A stretch of 64,000 nt of DNA from Agromyces salentinus (GTDB lineage: Bacteria > Actinomycetota > Actinomycetes > Actinomycetales > Microbacteriaceae). A program made the translations under genes and the position numbers. Shown piece by piece: positions 46,816-55,836 of the stretch (its first letter is position 1; the number at the start of each line of letters is the position of its first letter). Location of the stretch: contig NZ_WBIR01000020.1 in the NCBI RefSeq assembly GCF_009749395.1, positions 1-64,000 of the forward strand, given 5' to 3'. The notes beneath the pieces are model-generated. The model had not been told where the DNA came from. It saw only the letters and a program-made list of their open reading frames with translations, and searched no databases.

Positions 46816-48030
46816 ATGACGACTCGCACGCCATCACTCGCCACGGCGATTCCCACCACCGACGAGGACCCGTTCGGCCGCGAGGTCCTCGCCGATCCGC
46901 TGCCGTTCCAGCATCGCCTGCGCGAAGCGGGGGAGGTCGTGCTCCTCGAGCGATACGGGGTCTACGCGATGGGACGCTACGAGACCGTCCGTGCCGCCTT
47001 GCTCGACTGGCAGGGGTTCGAGTCCTCGGCCGGCGTCGGGATCACCGACTTCCGGAGCGAGACGCCGTGGCGTCCGCCGAGCCTGCTGCTCGAAGCGGAT
47101 CCGCCGCATCATGATGCGCCACGGTCGGTGCTCGAGAAGATCCTCGGCCCGCGCGAACTCCGAGAGTTGGCGCCCGGCTGGGAAGCCGATGCCGAGGTGC
47201 TCGTGGACGAGGTGCTCGCACGGGGCACGGAGCTCGACGCCGTCGAGGCGTTCGCGGAGGCATTCCCGCTCCGGGTGTTCCCCGACGCCGTCGGGATCCC
47301 CGACGAGGGGCGCGAGCACCTCCTGCCGTATGGCGACCACCTGTTCAACAGCTTCGGGCCCGAGAACTTCCTCGTGCAGCACGGTGCACCGCACATCGGC
47401 GAGCATTCGGCCTGGGTGAACGCGCAGTGCGCGCGCGACCGCCTGAGCCCGGGCGGATTCGGGTCGGCGATCTGGGCGGCCGCCGACCGCGGTGACCTGT
47501 CCGTCGACCAGGCGCCGCTCATCGTGCGGTCGCTGCTCTCTGCGGGGGTGGACACCACGGTGCACGCCATCGGGGCGGTCCTGCATGCGTTCGCGACGCA
47601 TCCGGACGCATGGGCGCAGTTGCGTGCCGATCCGTCGCTCGCGCGGGTGGCCTTCGACGAGGCGATCCGGCTCGAGGCCCCCGTGCAGACGTTCTTCCGG
47701 ACGACCACGAGGGACATCGAGCTCGGCGGAGTGCGGATCCCGGCCCGCCGGAAGATCCTGATGTTCCTGGGCTCCGCCAATGCCGACCCGAGGCGATGGG
47801 TGGACCCGGAGCGGTTCGACCTCTCCCGCGACCCCTCGGGCCACGTCGGCTTCGGCATGGGGATCCACCAGTGCGTCGGCCAGCACGTCGCCCGGCTCGA
47901 GGCGACCTCGCTCATCACGGCGTTGGCGCGACGGGTCGAGTCGATCGAGCTCCTCGGCGAGCCGGAGCGCCACCTCAACAACACGCTCCGCGCCTGGAAA
48001 CGCATGCCGATCCGAGTGACGTTCACGTGA
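46816..48030 (+). CDS. cytochrome P450, probable aromatic-acid oxidase
   Basis: The P450 has 404 aa. The I helix is LLSAGVDTTVHAIG, ExxR is in FDEAIRLEAP, and the heme loop FGMGIHQCVGQHVARLEA carries the axial Cys353. SLLLEADPPHHDAPR and the overall pattern resemble CYP199-type enzymes that O-demethylate or hydroxylate para-substituted benzoates; that is a family-level guess. The immediate upstream reductase and downstream SDR, and the pob/pca genes in the same region, fit such a role. O-demethylation would release formaldehyde. Confidence 0.9.
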   Translation: MTTRTPSLATAIPTTDEDPFGREVLADPLPFQHRLREAGEVVLLERYGVYAMGRYETVRAALLDWQGFESSAGVGITDFRSETPWRPPSLLLEADPPHHDAPRSVLEKILGPRELRELAPGWEADAEVLVDEVLARGTELDAVEAFAEAFPLRVFPDAVGIPDEGREHLLPYGDHLFNSFGPENFLVQHGAPHIGEHSAWVNAQCARDRLSPGGFGSAIWAAADRGDLSVDQAPLIVRSLLSAGVDTTVHAIGAVLHAFATHPDAWAQLRADPSLARVAFDEAIRLEAPVQTFFRTTTRDIELGGVRIPARRKILMFLGSANADPRRWVDPERFDLSRDPSGHVGFGMGIHQCVGQHVARLEATSLITALARRVESIELLGEPERHLNNTLRAWKRMPIRVTFT

Positions 48031-48860
48031 ACGACGAGCCAAGGACCGAACCCGCGGCCGTGCGCGGCGGAGCGCGTGCGGACGGACACGGAGGGCGCAA
48101 CTACGTGGTCACCGGAGCGGCATCGGGAATCGGCGCAGCGTGCGCCGCCCTGCTCTCCCGGCGCGGAGCGCACGTCATCATGGCGGACGTGCAGTGGGAC
48201 GGCGGTCCCGACGCGGAGCCCTGCGTGGGATCCCGGCCCGGCCAGGAGCGGATCGAACTCGACGTCGCCGATCCATCAGCATGGCGCGCACTCGCCGACC
48301 GCCTCCGTGACGCCCGGGGGGTGATGCACGGGCTTGTGAATGCCGCGGGCATCACGCGTCGAGCTCGTCTCGCAGACGCCACCCCCGCTGACTTCGAGGC
48401 CGCGTTCTCGGTGAACACCGTGGGACCCGTCCTCGGCATCCAGGCGATCGCACCAGTCATGGATACGAGCGGCTCGATCGTGAACATCGGTTCCGCGGCG
48501 GGCTTCTCAGCGCACTACGGGATCGCATACGGAGCAAGCAAGTGGGCGATTCGAGGCGTGACGAAGTCGGCCGCGATCGAGCTCGCGGCTCGCGGCATCC
48601 GCGTCAACCTGGTGAGTCCGGGCTACGTCGAGACCCCGATGACCGCATCGGCATCCGACGCGTTCAGGGCGGCGAGCGTCGCGTCCACGCCCATGGGACG
48701 GGCCGGCAGGCCCGACGAGGTCGCCGAGATCGTCGCGATGCTGCTGTCGCCCTCGGCCTCGTACATCACGTCGGCCGAGATCGCCGTCGACGGCGGCCTG
48801 GTCGGCCACGGTGGCGGACTGGCACTCGCACGGGCCGTCGACGCGACCGCACCGGACTGA
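48027..48860 (+). CDS. short-chain dehydrogenase/reductase
   Basis: This classical SDR has about 277 aa: NAD(P) loop VTGAASGIGAACAALL, LVNAAGITRRA, catalytic Ser in IVNIGSAAGFS, and YGASK with the Tyr/Lys pair. GTG 48027 overlaps the P450 stop (GTGA), so the oxidations are coupled. It could oxidise an alcohol or dihydrodiol made by the P450. The N-terminal ~25 residues before the Rossmann fold are Arg/Gly-rich. Confidence 0.9.
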   Translation: MNDEPRTEPAAVRGGARADGHGGRNYVVTGAASGIGAACAALLSRRGAHVIMADVQWDGGPDAEPCVGSRPGQERIELDVADPSAWRALADRLRDARGVMHGLVNAAGITRRARLADATPADFEAAFSVNTVGPVLGIQAIAPVMDTSGSIVNIGSAAGFSAHYGIAYGASKWAIRGVTKSAAIELAARGIRVNLVSPGYVETPMTASASDAFRAASVASTPMGRAGRPDEVAEIVAMLLSPSASYITSAEIAVDGGLVGHGGGLALARAVDATAPD

Positions 48861-48906
48861 TGAGGCCCCGAATGAGCCCGGATCGCATCGCCACCGGGAC
48901 TGCGTG

Positions 48907-50151
48907 ATGGGCCACCGTGCCGCCGAACGACGCGCGGACCCCACCCACCGTCGTGCCGGAGCCTCGCAGGCCGCCCCGCTCCTGGCCGCGAGCTGCATGC
49001 CCGTGCTCGGATCGGTGCTGATCACGCCGGTGCTGCCGCAACTCTCGGCGCATTTCGGCGCTGCGCCGATGTCGGCGGTCCTCGTTCCGATGATCGTGGT
49101 GCTCCCTGCCCTGATGATCGCCCTGTTCGCGCCGTTCGCCGGGCAGATCGTCGATCGGTTCGGCCGCAAGCCGCTGCTGTTCTGGGCGTTGATCGCCTAT
49201 GCAGCGGTCGGAACGGTGCCCGCGTGGTTCGACGACCTCGGCGTGATCCTCGCGAGCCGTGTGCTGGTCGGAATCTGCGAGGCGGCCATCATGACGGCGT
49301 GCACCACCCTGCTCGTGGACTACTTCCCCGGCGAGCGGCGACGCAACCGCTACCTCGCCCTGCAGACGGTGGTGACGACGATCGCGGCCACGGCGTTCAT
49401 CCTCCTCGGCGGAGCGCTCGGCTGGGTGGGCTGGCAGACACCGTTCTGGGTGTACGCGGTCAGCTTGATCATCGCCTCCGTCATGTCGACGCTCCTCTGG
49501 GAGCCGAGCGACGCCGACGCCGACGCCAGGATGATCGAGGCCCACTCGTTCTCCGCCGGAAGGTTCCGGCCCAGAGGGCGCGTTCCGTGGGAGCGGATCG
49601 GCGTGCCCCTCCTGGTCAGCGTCTTCGGCGGGTTCACCTTCTACGTGATGGTGCTCGAGGTCGGCTATCTCGTCGTCGGAACCGGAGTCGCGATCGATGA
49701 CACGCACGTCATCGGCTGGGTCGCCGCGGTGTGCTCGCTTGCCACGGTGCTCGGCGGACTCTCATTCCCGCGCGTCTCCCGGCTGCCCCGAGGCTTCTTC
49801 CTGCCGGCGGCGTTCGTCCTCCAAGGCGTCGGGATGCTGGCCGTCTGGCTCGTGCCGTCCGGCGGCGTCATCTTCGGAGCCGTGCTGGCGTCGTTCGGCT
49901 CCGGGCTCCTCCTGCCCGCGTTGATCACCTGGGTCGTCTCGGCGGCGAACTTCGGCGACCGCGGCCGGATCACGGGCCTGTGGACCGCCGCCTTCTTCTT
50001 CGGCCAGTTCCTGACGCCGATCGGCATGGCTGCAGTGACGGCGGGGGTCGGATCACTGACCGCAGCAGTGGGCGTCGTCGGCGTCGTCGCCGTCGTGATC
50101 GCATTCGCGGTCGCCGCAGCGCTGCTTCCGTCGGCATCGGACCCGGGCTGA
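48907..50151 (+). CDS. MFS transporter (paralogue 1)
   Basis: This 12-helix major facilitator protein has 414 aa. The loop 2-3 signature is GQIVDRFGRKPLLF, and helix 4 carries RVLVGICEAAIMTACTTLLV. It is closely related to the transporter at 56955 (shared CMPVLGSVLITP, EAAIMTACTTL and GGFTFYV segments), so one is a duplicate of the other. Its position after the P450/SDR genes suggests import of the aromatic substrate or export of a product. ATG 48907 or GTG 48904 could be the start. Confidence 0.9.
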   Translation: MGHRAAERRADPTHRRAGASQAAPLLAASCMPVLGSVLITPVLPQLSAHFGAAPMSAVLVPMIVVLPALMIALFAPFAGQIVDRFGRKPLLFWALIAYAAVGTVPAWFDDLGVILASRVLVGICEAAIMTACTTLLVDYFPGERRRNRYLALQTVVTTIAATAFILLGGALGWVGWQTPFWVYAVSLIIASVMSTLLWEPSDADADARMIEAHSFSAGRFRPRGRVPWERIGVPLLVSVFGGFTFYVMVLEVGYLVVGTGVAIDDTHVIGWVAAVCSLATVLGGLSFPRVSRLPRGFFLPAAFVLQGVGMLAVWLVPSGGVIFGAVLASFGSGLLLPALITWVVSAANFGDRGRITGLWTAAFFFGQFLTPIGMAAVTAGVGSLTAAVGVVGVVAVVIAFAVAAALLPSASDPG

Positions 50152-50177
50152 TCCTTCGTGCACCGCGTGACGAACGA

Positions 50178-50213
50178 AGGCCGCCCGAACCCCGTCGCGG
50201 GGTCGGGCGGCCT
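50178..50213. terminator. bidirectional hairpin between MFS and dioxygenase genes
   Basis: AGGCCGCCCGAACCCCG and CGGGGTCGGGCGGCCT form a 16-bp stem with one bulged A and a three-base loop. It lies between the convergent genes ending at 50151 and 50232 and can terminate both. Confidence 0.85.
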
Positions 50214-50231
50214 CGTGCGGCCCGCGTCGGA

Positions 50232-51266
50232 TCAGCCGCGACCCTGCTTCGCGTACGGGTTCGCGAGCGCGTCGGCGATGATCTCCTCGGCGGTGTCGGG
50301 GTGCAGGCCCTCCTCGGTGGCCGATGGCGCGGCATCCGGGGGGAACGATTCGGTCATCGACATCGGCATGGCGCCGTTGCGGTAGAGGTTGTTCGAGCCC
50401 TGCGAGGGCTTCCAGTCGTTCGGCTGCCAGTCGGGCACGTAGTTGCGGTAGCCGCCCGTGTTGACCTCGATGCGCATGCCGCTCGGGTCGCGGAAGTAGA
50501 GGAAGTTCTGCTCGCCGATGCCGTGGATCGACGGGCCGTACTCGATCTCGACGCCGTTCTCCATGAGCACGTCGGCCGCCTGGAGCAGGTCTTCACGGGT
50601 GTCGACCCAGAACGCGTAGTGGTTCACGCGGCCGGGGCGCTGCGAGGTGTCGAGCACGACGGCGAGGTCGTGCGACTTCTCGTTCGTCGTGATGACGCCG
50701 AAGACGGTGATGGGGGCCTCGTCGAGCACGGTGTACGCCATGATGCGGAAGCCGAGCACGTCGCGGTACCACTCGGCGAACCCGCGCACGTCGCGGGCCG
50801 CGACCGTGACGTGGTCGAGGAAGCGCGGGCCGACGGCGTGCCGCGTGCGTCGTTCGGGACGGTCGGGGAAGATCGAGGCGAACTCGCCCTCGCCGCGGTA
50901 CTTGTCGACGTCCCAGAACAGCTTCATCGTGTGGCCGAAGGGGCCGGTGAAGGTGTACGACCGGCCGTGGCCGAAGCCCGAGTCGTGCCAGACGCCTGCG
51001 ACACCGGCGGCCTCGATGCGGCGGGCCGCCTCGTCGAGGGCCTCGTCGCTCGTGGTGCGCCAGGCCATCTCGACGAGCGCCGGCTCGGCCCCGTGCGAGA
51101 TCACGAGGCTGTAGTCGTAGTAGTCGCCCCACGAGCGCAGGTACGTCTTGCCGCCCTCGCTCGCGATCGCGCGGACGCCAACGAGACGCTCGTAGAAGGC
51201 GACGGATGCCGCGGGGTCGGGCGCCGCGATCTCGACGTGCGCGAGGTGGGAGAGGAGTTTGATCAT
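50232..51266 (-). CDS. VOC-family extradiol ring-cleavage dioxygenase
   Basis: The protein (344 aa) has two vicinal-oxygen-chelate modules. Fe ligands fit His in LLDHVTVAARD-type position (FLDHVTVAARD), His in VNHYAFWVD, and Glu in GMRIEVNTGGY; the N-terminal module starts LAHVEIAAPDPAASVAFYER. It therefore belongs with catechol 2,3-dioxygenases and cleaves a catechol next to the two hydroxyls. The ~50-residue C-terminal tail is an extension beyond the fold. It is divergent from the FAH/cyclase operon. The substrate cannot be read from sequence. Confidence 0.88.
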   Translation of the reverse strand: MIKLLSHLAHVEIAAPDPAASVAFYERLVGVRAIASEGGKTYLRSWGDYYDYSLVISHGAEPALVEMAWRTTSDEALDEAARRIEAAGVAGVWHDSGFGHGRSYTFTGPFGHTMKLFWDVDKYRGEGEFASIFPDRPERRTRHAVGPRFLDHVTVAARDVRGFAEWYRDVLGFRIMAYTVLDEAPITVFGVITTNEKSHDLAVVLDTSQRPGRVNHYAFWVDTREDLLQAADVLMENGVEIEYGPSIHGIGEQNFLYFRDPSGMRIEVNTGGYRNYVPDWQPNDWKPSQGSNNLYRNGAMPMSMTESFPPDAAPSATEEGLHPDTAEEIIADALANPYAKQGRG

Positions 51267-51383
51267 CGTTGATCCTTCGGTCGTTCCGATTGGGCTGTGC
51301 GCACGTGGCGCCACAGGACCACCCTGCGGTCGGCCATGAGTATCCGGGAAGGTGAATCTGCGGATACCGCACATCGACCGCAG

Positions 51384-51446
51384 TGATACGCGCCGACCCC
51401 GACGCTCGAGGCGTGGAGGTATCAGGCCGGCTGATGCGCGGTATCA
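51384..51446. promoter_or_regulatory. TGATAC/GGTATCA repeats in the divergent promoter
   Basis: The gap between the dioxygenase and the FAH gene has five GTATC/GATAC units within 106 bases (51340, 51363, 51385, 51419, 51441). GGTATCA occurs twice, 22 bases apart (51418 and 51440), with TGATAC at 51384 in inverted orientation. TGATAC also lies upstream of lysR at 58336, which suggests LysR binding sites. Confidence 0.5.
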
Positions 51447-51533
51447 CCGATCTCCGCTGTGCTGATGCGCCCGAACGGTATTTGATCGAGCACACCGGAT
51501 GCACCGACGCGTCCGGCGAACGGAGATCCACTC

Positions 51534-52547
51534 GTGACGACGCCGTCAGGCCCGACCGTCCCCTTCGCCCTCGCGCGATTCGCAACCGACGCCGGCTCCG
51601 TGCCCGGACTCGTGGTCGGCGACCGCATCCGCCCGCTGTCGCCGGCCGAGCTCGGCGCCCCCTCGCTCAACGAGTTCCTGGCCGCGGGCGAGGCCGCGTG
51701 GGATCGCATCGCCGCGCTCGCCGCGGTCGCATCCGACGCCTCCCACTCGGACGGCACCACCGCGGATGCCGCGTGGCGACCGCTCGAGGCGGTCACCCTG
51801 CTGGCCCCCGTCGAGCCCCGCCAGGTGCTCCAGACCGGCGCGAACTACCGCACCCACGTCATCGACCTCGTCGCGGCCGGCCGCGCCAAGGACGACCCGC
51901 GCCCCATCGAGGAGCTCCGCGAGTGGGCCGCCGAGCTCATGGACCGCCGCGCACGCGAGGGCATCCCGTACTTCTTCATCGGGCTCCCCGCCTGCGTCGT
52001 CGGCGCCGAAGAGGTGCTCGAGCTGCCCGACTACAGCGAGCAGCACGACTGGGAGCTCGAGCTCGCGGTCGTCATCGGCTCGCCCGCGTTCCGCGTGAGC
52101 CGGGAGGACGCGATGGCACACGTGGCCGGCTACACGATCGTGAACGACATCACGACGCGCGACCTCGTGTTCCGCCAGGACATGAAGGACATCGGCACCG
52201 ACTGGTACCGGGCCAAGAACGCGCCGGGCTTCCTGCCCACCGGCCCCTTCCTCGTGCCGGCCAGGCACATCGCCGACCCCGGCGACCTGCGCCTCACGCT
52301 CACCCTCAACGGCGAGACGATGCAGGATGCCACGACCGGCGACCTCCTCTTCGACATCCCGGCGCTCATCGCCGCCGCCTCCGAGACGATGCCGCTGCTG
52401 CCGGGCGACCTGCTCCTCACGGGGAGCCCCGCCGGCAACGGCATCGCGCACGGGCGGCTGCTGCGCGACGGCGACGTCATGGTCGGCACGATCGAGGGCC
52501 TCGGGTCGCAGGTCGTGCGCGCCGCCGCCGCGCGGGTGCCGGCATGA
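51534..52547 (+). CDS. fumarylacetoacetate hydrolase-family protein 1
   Basis: The protein (337 aa) has the FAH C-terminal domain with metal-binding acidic residues in HDWELELAVVIG and the following GYTIVNDITTRDLVFRQDMK and DLLLTGSPAGNG. Such enzymes hydrolyse or hydrate C-C bonds in ring-cleavage products. GGAGATCCACTC precedes GTG 51534. The stop overlaps the cyclase-family start (ATGA). A second FAH protein is encoded at 55833; the two have different N-terminal domains and are probably not interchangeable. Confidence 0.9.
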   Translation: MTTPSGPTVPFALARFATDAGSVPGLVVGDRIRPLSPAELGAPSLNEFLAAGEAAWDRIAALAAVASDASHSDGTTADAAWRPLEAVTLLAPVEPRQVLQTGANYRTHVIDLVAAGRAKDDPRPIEELREWAAELMDRRAREGIPYFFIGLPACVVGAEEVLELPDYSEQHDWELELAVVIGSPAFRVSREDAMAHVAGYTIVNDITTRDLVFRQDMKDIGTDWYRAKNAPGFLPTGPFLVPARHIADPGDLRLTLTLNGETMQDATTGDLLFDIPALIAAASETMPLLPGDLLLTGSPAGNGIAHGRLLRDGDVMVGTIEGLGSQVVRAAAARVPA

Positions 52548-53575
52548 CCACGGCCACCGGGCACCCGAGCGCGCTCACCGAGGACCCGCGGGAGCTCGAC
52601 CGCACCGACCCGCTCGGTCACATCGCCGCCGCCGCCGAGGCGTACCGCAACTGGGGCCGCTGGGGCGAGGACGACCGGCTCGGCACGCTCAACCTCATCG
52701 ACGACGAAGCCAGGGCGCGGGCCGCAGCCCTGGTGCGCCGTGGGGCGTCCTTCTCGCTCTCCCAGCCCTTCGACATGAACGGCCCGCAGCAGGGCTGGCG
52801 CCGACGCACGAACCCCGTGCACACGATGCTCGACACGGGTACCGACGCCGAGTTCCTCGGCCAGGGGTTCCCGCACGGACTCGGCGGCGCCGACGACGTC
52901 ATCGCGATGCCGCTGCAGTGCTCGACGCAGTGGGACGGCCTCGGCCACATCTTCGACCGCGGCCTGGCCTGGAACGGACGGTCGGCGGGAACGGTCGTCA
53001 CGAGCGAGGGCGACCTCGTCACGGGCATCGAGCACGCGGCATCCGCCATCGTCGGACGCGGGGTGCTGCTCGACCTCGGCCGGTCCCTCGGCCCGCGGCT
53101 GGGCGGGGCCGGCGCCGACGAACTCCCCGATGGATACGCGATCACCGTCGAGGACCTCGAGGCGTGCATCACCGCCCAGGGCTCGACCTCGAGCGTCGGA
53201 CGGGGCGACCTCGTCCTCGTCCGGACCGGCCGCTACACCCGGGCCCGTCGCGAGGGCTGGAACGGCTACGCCGGGGGCCCGAGCGCCGGCCTCTCGTTCA
53301 CGACGGCCGGGTGGATCCACCGCACCGAGATCGCCGCGATCGCGACCGACACGTGGGGCTTCGAGGTACGGCCCAACGAATTCGACGACGCGTTCCAGCC
53401 GCTCCACCAGGTGGTCATCCCGAACATCGGCCTGACCGTGGGGGAGATGTGGGACCTCGACGCGCTCGCCGAGGACTGCGCCGCCGACGGGCGCTACGAG
53501 TTCCTCCTCACCGCCCCGCCGCTCCCGATCACGGGCGCCGTCGGATCGCCCGTCAACCCGATCGCCCTCAAGTAG
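52544..53575 (+). CDS. cyclase-family (PF04199-type) hydrolase
   Basis: The protein (343 aa) belongs to the cyclase family that includes kynurenine formamidase and isatin hydrolase. The usual metal motif HxGTHxDxPxH appears here as QCSTQWDGLGH at 125-135: Asp131 and His135 are kept, but both leading His positions are Gln. Other family phrases are GRWGEDDRLGTLNLI near the N terminus and HQVVIPNIGLTVGEMWDLDA near the end. It probably hydrolyses an amide, lactone or similar ring intermediate; the substrate is unknown. It is coupled to the FAH gene upstream. Confidence 0.85.
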   Translation: MTTATGHPSALTEDPRELDRTDPLGHIAAAAEAYRNWGRWGEDDRLGTLNLIDDEARARAAALVRRGASFSLSQPFDMNGPQQGWRRRTNPVHTMLDTGTDAEFLGQGFPHGLGGADDVIAMPLQCSTQWDGLGHIFDRGLAWNGRSAGTVVTSEGDLVTGIEHAASAIVGRGVLLDLGRSLGPRLGGAGADELPDGYAITVEDLEACITAQGSTSSVGRGDLVLVRTGRYTRARREGWNGYAGGPSAGLSFTTAGWIHRTEIAAIATDTWGFEVRPNEFDDAFQPLHQVVIPNIGLTVGEMWDLDALAEDCAADGRYEFLLTAPPLPITGAVGSPVNPIALK

Positions 53576-53662
53576 CCCACGACCGCAGCACCCGACCGCA
53601 GCACCCGCGACCGACGCCCACCCGACGCGCGGACGCACCACCGCACGAACCACAAGGAGTCA

Positions 53663-54799
53663 ATGATGACCGCAGTCTCCCGAGTCGCCATCGCCGGGGG
53701 AGGGGTCGCCGGCATCGCCGCCGCGATCCTCCTGGCCGAGGGCGGCGTGCACGTCGACGTCTTCGAGCAGAAGCCGGATCCGGGCGCGCTCGGGTCCGGC
53801 ATCACCCTGCAGGGCAACGCGCTCCGCGTCTTCGGGCGGCTCGGCGTCTGGCCGGCCGTGCAGGAGGCGTCGTACTCGTTCGACGTGCTCGGCATCCGGG
53901 CGCCGGGCCCGGAGGCGCCCGTGCTCGCGCAGATCCCCGACCAGCGCACCGGCGGCGAGGACTACCCCGCCACCGCGGGGATGTACCGGCCGGACCTCGC
54001 GCGCATCCTCACCGAGCGCGCCCGCGAGGTCGGTGCGAACATCCACCTGGGCGCGACGGTCGCGTCGTTCGAGCAGGATGACGACGGCGTCGACGTGACG
54101 CTCTCCGACGGGCGGACCGACCGCTACGACCTCCTCATCGGCGCCGACGGGCTGCACTCGAGCATCCGCTCGATGCTCGGCATCGAGGTCGCGCCGCATC
54201 GCACCGGCATGGGCATCTGGCGGGCGTTCGTCCCGCGCCCGGAGGCGGTCACCCACACCGACCTCTACTACGGCGGCCCCGCCTTCATCGCCGGCTACTG
54301 CCCGACCGGCGAGGACTCGATGTACGCGTACCTCGTCGAGGCCGCGCAGGACCACGGCGACCTCGGCGAGGCCGAGCGCATCGAGCTCATGCGCGACCTC
54401 TCGCAGGGATACGGCGGTCCCTGGGAGGAGATCCGCTCCTCGCTCACCGCGTCGGCCAGGGTCAACTACACGTGGTTCACCGCGCACCTCGTGCCCGACG
54501 CCTGGAACCGCGGTCGGGTCGTCATCATCGGGGACGCCGCGCACAGCTGCCCGCCCACGATCGCCCAGGGCGCCGCGCAGGCCGCCGAGGACGCCCTCGT
54601 CCTCGCGGAGCTCCTGCTCGCTCGCGACGCGGTTGACGTGTCGCTCTGGGACGAGTTCCACGCTCGGCGGCTGCCGCGGGCGAAGGCCGTCGTCGAGGCA
54701 TCCGTGCAGGTCGGGCAGTGGATGCTCGACCACGAGCGCGACGCCGACGTCCCCGGGCTCATGTACCGCGTCGGGTCCCTCGTGAGCGAGCCGGCATGA
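53663..54799 (+). CDS. FAD-dependent aromatic monooxygenase
   Basis: This 378-aa class A flavoprotein hydroxylase has the FAD loop IAGGGVAGIAAAILLAEGG near residue 8, the DG motif LLIGADGLHSSIR, and the GD motif VVIIGDAAHSCPPTIAQGAA. It resembles salicylate- and 3-hydroxybenzoate-type hydroxylases. It would add a hydroxyl group to make the catechol for the extradiol enzyme. ACAAGGAGT precedes ATG 53663. The stop overlaps the amidohydrolase gene. Confidence 0.9.
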   Translation: MMTAVSRVAIAGGGVAGIAAAILLAEGGVHVDVFEQKPDPGALGSGITLQGNALRVFGRLGVWPAVQEASYSFDVLGIRAPGPEAPVLAQIPDQRTGGEDYPATAGMYRPDLARILTERAREVGANIHLGATVASFEQDDDGVDVTLSDGRTDRYDLLIGADGLHSSIRSMLGIEVAPHRTGMGIWRAFVPRPEAVTHTDLYYGGPAFIAGYCPTGEDSMYAYLVEAAQDHGDLGEAERIELMRDLSQGYGGPWEEIRSSLTASARVNYTWFTAHLVPDAWNRGRVVIIGDAAHSCPPTIAQGAAQAAEDALVLAELLLARDAVDVSLWDEFHARRLPRAKAVVEASVQVGQWMLDHERDADVPGLMYRVGSLVSEPA

Positions 54800-55836
54800 G
54801 CGCGCACGAGCCCGTGGTCGACGTGCACGCGCACGTCCTGCTCCCGGCCCTGCAGGGCCTGGCCCAGGCGGGCGATCCCGACGGGTTCGCGGCGGCGGCC
54901 GAACTCGAGGCCCGGCGCAACGGACCCGAGTCGCAGGCGGCATCCGGCGCGATGATCCGCGAGCGGTTCGCGAAGCTCACCGACCTGCCGACGCGCCTCG
55001 CCGCGATGGACGACGCGGGCATCGACCTCCAGGTCGTGTCGCCCTCGCCATCGCACTACTACCCGTGGGCCGATGCCGACCTGGCCGACCGGCTCGCGCG
55101 GGCGGCATCCCTCGCCACCGCGGAGCTCGTGGCCGAGGCCCCCGATCGACTCCTCGGACTCGGGCTCGTGCCCCTGCAGCATCCGTCGCTCCTCGTGCCC
55201 GCACTCGAGTACGCCGTGCTCGAGCTCGGGCTCGTCGGGGTCGAGATCTCCTCGGGCGCGGGCGACGTCGAGCTCTCCGACGAGCGCCTCGAGCCGTTCT
55301 GGGCCCGTGCGTCGGAGCTCGAGGCCGTCGTCTTCCTGCACCCGTTCGGCTGCACGCTCGACGAGCGGCTCGACCGCTTCTACCTGGCCAACACCGTCGG
55401 CCAGCCGACCGAGAACGCCGTGGCGCTCTCGCACCTGATCTTCGGTGGCGTGCTCGACCGGCACCCGGGCCTTCGCATCGTGGCCGCCCACGGCGGCGGC
55501 TACCTGCCGGGCTACCTCGGCCGGAGCGACCATGCCTGGCGCGTGCGTCCGGAGGCCCGCGGATGCAGCGAGCCGCCGTCGAGCTACCTGCGGCGCCTCT
55601 GGTTCGACTCGCTCGTGCACGACGCTGCGAGCCTGCGCACGCTCGTCGGCGCGGCGGGTGCCGACCGGGTCGTGCTCGGCAGCGACTTCCCGTTCGACAT
55701 GGGCGTCGAGGACCCCGTCGCGCTCGTGCGCGAGGCCGGGCTCGGCGAGGCGGCCGAGCGCGCGATCCTGTCGGGCGGCATCCGGTCGTTGATCCCGGCC
55801 CTCTCCCGGGCGCTCGACCCGGCGGTGGCCCCGTGA
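54796..55836 (+). CDS. ACMSD-like amidohydrolase (decarboxylase/hydratase)
   Basis: The TIM-barrel amidohydrolase has 346 aa. Metal ligands are visible in VVDVHAHVLLP (HxH), in FLHPFG, in RIVAAHGGGYLPGYLGR, and in LGSDFPFDMG (Asp). This set is typical of the ACMSD/resorcylate decarboxylase/oxalomesaconate hydratase group (PF04909), which handle ring-cleavage or aromatic carboxylates. It overlaps the monooxygenase before it and the FAH gene after it by four bases each. Confidence 0.9.
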   Translation: MSAHEPVVDVHAHVLLPALQGLAQAGDPDGFAAAAELEARRNGPESQAASGAMIRERFAKLTDLPTRLAAMDDAGIDLQVVSPSPSHYYPWADADLADRLARAASLATAELVAEAPDRLLGLGLVPLQHPSLLVPALEYAVLELGLVGVEISSGAGDVELSDERLEPFWARASELEAVVFLHPFGCTLDERLDRFYLANTVGQPTENAVALSHLIFGGVLDRHPGLRIVAAHGGGYLPGYLGRSDHAWRVRPEARGCSEPPSSYLRRLWFDSLVHDAASLRTLVGAAGADRVVLGSDFPFDMGVEDPVALVREAGLGEAAERAILSGGIRSLIPALSRALDPAVAP

